NCBI GenBank assembly: GCA_005884705.1
Contig: VBAF01000145.1
Span: 551-8,375, forward strand
DNA from: Alphaproteobacteria bacterium
Lineage (GTDB): Bacteria > Pseudomonadota > Alphaproteobacteria > Reyranellales > Reyranellaceae
Reading direction: 5' to 3'
DNA: 7,825 nt
Shown: piece after piece, positions 4,541 to 7,825 of the stretch
Layout: every line of letters begins with the position of its first letter
Numbering within the stretch: the stretch's first letter is position 1
The notes under the pieces: model-generated
Databases searched by the model: none
Seen by the model: only the letters and a program-made list of their open reading frames with translations
What the model was told of the DNA's origin: nothing
Position numbers and translations under genes: made by a program

Positions 4541-5521
4541 ATGAAGTACGGACCTTTGGGCCGCTCCGGACTGATCGTCAGCCGGATCTGCCTCGGCGGA
4601 AACTCGTGGGGCGCCAAGGGTCGGCGGGGCTGGGGCAAGTTCGACGAGGCCGAGGCGCCGGCCTATTTCAAGCGCGCCCTCGACGTCGGCATCACCTTCT
4701 TCGACACCGCGGACGCCTACAATGCCGGACGCTCCGAGGAGATCATGGGCGCGACGCTCATGAAGACGGTCAAGCGCGAGGACATCGTGCTGTCGACCAA
4801 GGTCGGCATCCGCATGAGCCCGGCGCAGAACGACGTCGGCACCGGCCGCAAGCATCTGATGGCGGCGCTCGACGAGCAGCTCAAGCGCCTGCAGACCGAC
4901 TATATCGACGTCTACCAGATCCATCGCCTCGATCCCTACACGCCGGTCGAGGAGACGATGTACACGCTCGACCAGATCGTGCGCTCGGGCAAGGTGCGTT
5001 ACATCGGCGGCTCGACCATGCCGGCCTACAAGTTCGCGCAGATGATTATGATCGCCGACTGGAAGGGCTATGCGCGGCCGATTGCCATGCAGAACCTGTA
5101 CAATCTGATCCAGCGCGAGGAAGAGCGCGAGATGAACCGGCTGTGCGAAGAGCAGGGCGTCGGCCTGATCCCGTATTCGCCGCTCGCCCGCGGCTTCCTC
5201 GCCGGCAATCGCAGCCGGGAAGGCGGCGGCGCCACCGAGCGGGCCAAGAATGACACCGTGGTCGCGGCGGGCACCTACCGCGACGGCGACTGGGAGGTGG
5301 TCGAGCGGCTGAAGAAGATCGCGCTCGGCAAGAACTGCACGCCGGCGCAGGCGGCGCTCGCCTGGCTGCTCAGCAAGCCCTATATGGCCTCGCCGATCAT
5401 CGGCGCGACCGATCTCGAACAGCTCAGCTCGGCCGCCAAGGCGACGGAGTTCACGATCACGGCTGACGACGCGAAGACTCTCGAGGAGCCCTATCAGTTC
5501 CGGGTGCCGGTGGCGGCCTGA
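4541..5521 (+). CDS. Aldo/keto reductase
   Basis: A 326-residue NADPH-dependent oxidoreductase of the (beta/alpha)8 aldo/keto reductase superfamily, complete in length. The opening MKYGPLGRSGLIVSRICLGG is typical of the bacterial group related to YajO/Tas-type and Kv-beta-like enzymes. The catalytic tetrad is present: Asp55 in FFDTADAY, Tyr60, Lys87 in LSTKVG and His128 in YQIHRLD. Cofactor-binding C-terminal features are also seen: PYSPLARG (211-218) and SPIIGATDLEQL (284-294). The strand with GGST at 157-159 stands where most relatives have GASN. AGAGGA (4527-4532) lies eight bases before the ATG. The gene diverges from selW across 48 bp that must contain promoter elements for one or both, and its stop is two bases from the convergent response regulator gene. 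Physiological substrate unknown; such enzymes reduce carbonyls. Confidence 0.93.
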   Translation: MKYGPLGRSGLIVSRICLGGNSWGAKGRRGWGKFDEAEAPAYFKRALDVGITFFDTADAYNAGRSEEIMGATLMKTVKREDIVLSTKVGIRMSPAQNDVGTGRKHLMAALDEQLKRLQTDYIDVYQIHRLDPYTPVEETMYTLDQIVRSGKVRYIGGSTMPAYKFAQMIMIADWKGYARPIAMQNLYNLIQREEEREMNRLCEEQGVGLIPYSPLARGFLAGNRSREGGGATERAKNDTVVAAGTYRDGDWEVVERLKKIALGKNCTPAQAALAWLLSKPYMASPIIGATDLEQLSSAAKATEFTITADDAKTLEEPYQFRVPVAA

Positions 5522-5523
5522 AG

Positions 5524-5919
5524 TCAGGGTTGCTGCAGCAGCCGCATTACCGCCTGCCGCAGCGGGCCGGGCGGCATCGGCTTGTTGACGAACACCTTGA
5601 CGCCCGCCTTGTCGAGGGTCGCCTGGTCGATGTCGACGGTGTTCGCCGACATCAGGATGATGTGCAGCGACGGGATCTCGGCATGCAGCTCGGCCGCCAG
5701 CGCGAGGCCCGTGCTATCGGGCAACTGGTAGTCGAGGATCGCCACGCGCGGCGGCGCGAAGGCGGCGAAGCTCAAGGCGGCCGCAGCGTTGTGGGCCTTG
5801 CGCACGCGCAGGCCGCCACGGGTCAGGAACTGGGTGATGGCCTCCGACAAGGCGAAGTCGTCGTCCACGACGAGCACGTCGCAGGCTTCAAGCGGTTGCT
5901 CGGGAAGTCGATCATTCAT
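5524..5919 (-). CDS. Single-domain response regulator (receiver only, CheY/FixJ-receiver type)
   Basis: A 131-residue protein consisting of one receiver domain with no output domain. The acidic pocket is DVLVVDDD (14-21), the phosphorylated aspartate is Asp63 in ILDYQLP, the switch serine is Ser91 in LMSAN, and the conserved lysine is Lys113 in FVNKPMPP, so it should accept a phosphoryl group. The first 13 residues are a polar extension. I chose the ATG at 5919 because the frame further upstream has no receiver homology and is intergenic in character; no good Shine-Dalgarno is visible. Such stand-alone receivers act by protein-protein contact or within phosphorelays. No histidine kinase is present in the window, so the partner is unknown. 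A CRP-like palindrome lies about 48 bp upstream of the start. Confidence 0.9.
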   Translation of the reverse strand: MNDRLPEQPLEACDVLVVDDDFALSEAITQFLTRGGLRVRKAHNAAAALSFAAFAPPRVAILDYQLPDSTGLALAAELHAEIPSLHIILMSANTVDIDQATLDKAGVKVFVNKPMPPGPLRQAVMRLLQQP

Positions 5920-6183
5920 GCGCGAAGATTGGGTACACCTCGGCCGCAACGCGTCAACTCGACAACTGTAAAGAACGTTACACTCCGCGGCTGTGCAGGA
6001 AAACAGAGAAATAGACGGCGAGCGCCGGCGGGCGGCCACCCAGAAGGTCGGCGCGGCGTCCGACCGGTCGATGGGCGGAGCCCAGCACGGCGCTTGCTGT
6101 GACCTGGACAAGGGACATTCGCGGGCGGGCTTACCCGCTGGGCGGCATTAGGAAAAGCGGAAACGAGACGCTAATCTCGCGCC
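5920..6183. other. Non-coding divergent interval with leader hairpins before the SDR operon
   Basis: No convincing gene lies in this 264-bp stretch; its open frames lack start signals and family similarity. The half nearest the dehydrogenase contains three inverted repeats. GCGGG-CTTA-CCCGC lies at 6125-6138. CCGCT (6135-6139) can pair with AGCGG (6156-6160), which would compete with the first. CGAGA-CGCTAA-TCTCG (6164-6179) ends just before the ATG. There is no T-run, so a simple intrinsic terminator is unlikely. I do not recognise a known riboswitch here. Confidence 0.4.
5967..5982. promoter_or_regulatory. Palindrome TGTAA-N6-TTACA, CRP/FNR-like operator candidate
   Basis: TGTAA (5967-5971), six bases, then TTACA (5978-5982) form a perfect dyad. 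It differs by one base per half-site from the CRP consensus TGTGA-N6-TCACA, and it also fits GTA-N8-TAC. It stands in the divergent intergenic region, 48 bp before the response regulator start and about 200 bp before the dehydrogenase. A TTGACG that could be a -35 box for the response regulator (minus strand, 5957-5952) is adjacent, but I find no convincing -10. The identity of the binding protein is inference. Confidence 0.35.
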
Positions 6184-6945
6184 ATGAAGCTCGCGGACAA
6201 GGTTGCGATCGTCACCGGCGCGGCCTCCGGGATCGGTGCCGCCTCGGCACGGCTGTTCGCCGCCGAGGGTGCGAAGCTCGCACTCGTCGATCTTGACGAG
6301 CTCGGCATCGGCCAGGTCGCTGCCGACATCGAGGGGCGGGGCGGCGAGGCGATCACCATCGCCGCCAACGTGAGCGACGGCGAGGCCGCGCGCGAGGGTG
6401 TGGCGCGCGTAATGGAGAAATGGGGCCGGATCGATGTGCTGATGACGGCGGCGGGCATCTCGCTCGGCGGCACCGTCGATGTGGTGAGTGAGGAGGCCTG
6501 GGACAGGACCTTCTCGGTCAACGTCAAGGGCACCTATCTCTGGATCCATCACGCCATTCCACCGATGATCGTGGCCCGGTCCGGTGCGATCGTGACGGTG
6601 GGCTCGCAGCTCGCGCAGTCGAGTCTCGGCAAGAACGCGGCCTATGTCGCGTCCAAGGGGGCGATCGCCTCCTTCACCAAGACCATCGCCGTCGATCACG
6701 CCGCACAGGGCCTCCGCATCAACGCATTGATGCCGGGCGTGATCGACACGCCGATGCCGGCCCGTTCGCTGCAACGCCAGGCCGATCCCGAGGCGGCGCG
6801 CACCTTCTGGAAGCAGCGCCATCCGATGGGCCGCATCGGCCAGCCCGAGGAGGTGGCGCGCGCCGCGCTGTTCCTGGCGAGCGAGGACTCGTCCTTCGTC
6901 ACCGGCACGCTGCTGTTCGTCGACGGCGGCTGGACGGCGCATTGA
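6184..6945 (+). CDS. Short-chain dehydrogenase/reductase (classical SDR, NAD-type)
   Basis: A 253-residue classical SDR that oxidises an alcohol or reduces a carbonyl. The Rossmann motif TGAASGIG is at 11-18. Asp36 after the second strand (LVDLD) favours NAD(H). The catalytic residues are Asn113 in NVKG, Ser141, Tyr154 and Lys158 (YVASK). The C-terminal PGVIDTPM (184-191) and GTLLFVDGGW (241-250) are typical of this branch. The usual NNAG motif is TAAG (88-91), a minor variant. The start ATG at 6184 follows hairpins and lacks an obvious Shine-Dalgarno. Its TGA overlaps the next ATG by one base, so translation is coupled to the oxygenase gene. The two enzymes probably act in one pathway: oxygenase hydroxylation followed, or preceded, by dehydrogenation. 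Substrate unknown. Confidence 0.94.
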   Translation: MKLADKVAIVTGAASGIGAASARLFAAEGAKLALVDLDELGIGQVAADIEGRGGEAITIAANVSDGEAAREGVARVMEKWGRIDVLMTAAGISLGGTVDVVSEEAWDRTFSVNVKGTYLWIHHAIPPMIVARSGAIVTVGSQLAQSSLGKNAAYVASKGAIASFTKTIAVDHAAQGLRINALMPGVIDTPMPARSLQRQADPEAARTFWKQRHPMGRIGQPEEVARAALFLASEDSSFVTGTLLFVDGGWTAH

Positions 6946-7784
6946 TGGCCCAAGGGACACATAGGAAGCTCACCTCCGGGCAGATCGCGCAGTACGAGCG
7001 CGACGGCTTCATCTGCCCGGTCGATGCCTTCTCCGCCGACCGCGCACGCGGCTGGCACGACAGTCTTCAGGCCTTCGAGCGGGCGGAGGGCCAGAAGCTG
7101 ACCCGTGGCCACAACTTCAAGCCGCATCTTCTGTTTCCATGGGTCGACGAGATCGTGCATGCGCCGGAGGTCCTCGACGCCGTCGAGGACCTGATCGGCC
7201 CGAACATCCGGCTGTTCCATCTCTCCGTCTGGCCGAAGGATCCCGGCAGCGGCACCTATGTGAGCTGGCACCAGGACGCGACCTACTTCGCGCTCGATCC
7301 GATCTGCCATGTCACCGCCTGGGTGGCGTTGACCGACGCGCCGATCGAATCGGGCTGCATGGAAGTCGTGCCGGGCTCGCACAAGCTGGGCCAGCTGCGT
7401 CACGCCGACATGCAGGACACCGACAACCTGTTGTCACGCGGCCAGACGCTCGCCGCCGAGGTCGACCGCTCGCGCACCGCCTTCATGGCCGTGAAGGCCG
7501 GCCAATTCTCGCTCCACCATACGCACCTGGTGCACAATTCACGGCCCAACCGCGCGAGCCATCGCCGCGTCGGGCTCGGCATCAGCTATATTCCGACCCA
7601 CGCGCGCTGCACCGCGCCGACGCGCGTGACGGCGATGCTGGTGCGCGGCTCCGACGCTTTCGGTCATTTCGACGACGAGCGACGGCCGCTCGTCGAAGCC
7701 GGTCCCCAGGAGCGCGCCTTCCATGCCGACGCCGTCGCCACCTTCCGCCGCATGAACGCCGAGATCGCCGGAGCCCCCAGATGA
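6945..7784 (+). CDS. Phytanoyl-CoA dioxygenase (PhyH) family Fe(II)/2-oxoglutarate oxygenase
   Basis: A 279-residue oxygenase with a double-stranded beta-helix core. The iron-binding HxD is His109-Gln-Asp111 in SWHQDATYF. The distal histidine is most likely His197 in HLVHNSRPN, and an arginine at 207/208 is placed to bind 2-oxoglutarate. GCMEVVPGSH (137-146) is a strong PhyH-family signature. The family hydroxylates diverse small molecules, acyl-CoAs and natural products, so the name does not imply phytanoyl-CoA. I start at the ATG at 6945, which overlaps the SDR stop by one base (TGATG); an in-frame TTG three bases earlier is unlikely. Its TGA overlaps the ATG of the next gene by four bases (ATGA). 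The gene therefore sits in the middle of a tightly coupled operon. Confidence 0.92.
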   Translation: MAQGTHRKLTSGQIAQYERDGFICPVDAFSADRARGWHDSLQAFERAEGQKLTRGHNFKPHLLFPWVDEIVHAPEVLDAVEDLIGPNIRLFHLSVWPKDPGSGTYVSWHQDATYFALDPICHVTAWVALTDAPIESGCMEVVPGSHKLGQLRHADMQDTDNLLSRGQTLAAEVDRSRTAFMAVKAGQFSLHHTHLVHNSRPNRASHRRVGLGISYIPTHARCTAPTRVTAMLVRGSDAFGHFDDERRPLVEAGPQERAFHADAVATFRRMNAEIAGAPR

Positions 7785-7825
7785 CGCACACGATCCGTCT
7801 GCCGTATCACGACCGCTATCCCTAT
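7781..7825 (+). CDS. N-terminus of next operon gene, possibly polysaccharide deacetylase-like (partial)
   Basis: Fifteen codons run to the window edge, beginning with the ATG that overlaps the oxygenase stop (ATGA at 7781-7784). The start is supported by this coupling pattern, the same as at the preceding junction. The peptide begins Met-Thr-His-Thr-Ile-Arg-Leu-Pro and ends in an aromatic-rich Tyr-His-Asp-Arg-Tyr-Pro-Tyr. That ending recalls the N-terminus of a group of proteobacterial polysaccharide-deacetylase/allantoinase-like (NodB fold) proteins. This is from memory and rests on very few residues, so the product is a guess; only the presence of a gene is fairly secure. Confidence 0.55.
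   Translation, partial: MTHTIRLPYHDRYPY

Noticed and set aside
4460..4924. Minus-strand open frame of about 154 codons ending at the selW TGA
   Set aside because: Its upstream part is antisense to the well-conserved aldo/keto reductase. Only its last ten codons are real, and they are the N-terminus of selW before the selenocysteine codon.
5530..6102. Plus-strand open frame opposite the response regulator
   Set aside because: It is antisense to a receiver domain with all phosphorylation residues, and its Gln/Arg/His composition is typical of a shadow.
6148..7403. Two long minus-strand frames opposite the SDR and oxygenase genes
   Set aside because: His/Asp/Arg-rich antisense shadows of genes with intact catalytic motifs, with no family similarity of their own.
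1..7825. CRISPR arrays, insertion sequences, tRNA or rRNA genes, phage or defence modules
   Set aside because: No regular direct repeats, transposase motifs, cloverleaf-like segments or rRNA-like stretches were seen on either strand by eye.

Overview
The window is GC-rich (roughly two thirds G+C by eye), densely packed chromosomal DNA. It most resembles an alphaproteobacterium of the Hyphomicrobiales/Rhodospirillales type (Reyranella- or Bradyrhizobium-like). That placement is an inference from codon usage and gene families: an HPF-like protein of the type usually fused to a cold-shock domain, a DUF6356 protein, and many small catabolic dehydrogenases. I see no mobile element, CRISPR array, tRNA or rRNA.

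Left region (1-2362). A broken or partial alpha/beta-hydrolase (in-frame TAG at 12-14) is followed without a gap by an M20-family amidohydrolase. The amidohydrolase overlaps a DsbA/HCCA-isomerase-like gene by 11 bp. These three + strand genes look like one catabolic operon. The M20 protein lacks a block of about 20 residues just before its metal-binding motif. The DsbA-like gene collides tail to tail with a minus-strand ribosome-hibernation (HPF/RaiA) gene, and both reading frames seem to have lost their native 3' ends. There are thus three apparent lesions within about 2.1 kb.

Middle region (2363-4540). The HPF-like gene and a small DUF6356 membrane protein gene lie in tandem on the minus strand. 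They diverge from an Lrp/AsnC regulator, which is followed by a D-2-hydroxyacid dehydrogenase. Convergent with the dehydrogenase, and sharing a CTAG at the two stop codons, is the most notable feature of the window: a 72-codon minus-strand gene (4274-4492) for a SelW/Rdx-family protein. It has one in-frame TGA exactly at the selenocysteine position of the CxxU motif (Cys8-Gly-Ala-Sec11-Gly-Tyr-Lys-Pro). A small hairpin with the geometry of a bacterial SECIS element lies just downstream of that TGA. A conventional gene caller would stop at the TGA and miss the gene. A second hairpin covers its Shine-Dalgarno sequence.

Right region (4541-7825). A complete aldo/keto reductase converges, with a 2-bp gap, on a minus-strand single-domain response regulator. 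A 264-bp non-coding interval holds a CRP/FNR-like palindrome and leader hairpins. It precedes a translationally coupled + strand operon of an NAD-type short-chain dehydrogenase, a phytanoyl-CoA-dioxygenase-like Fe/2-oxoglutarate oxygenase, and the first 15 codons of a third gene, possibly a polysaccharide deacetylase-like protein. This operon is probably a small catabolic pathway with an unknown substrate.
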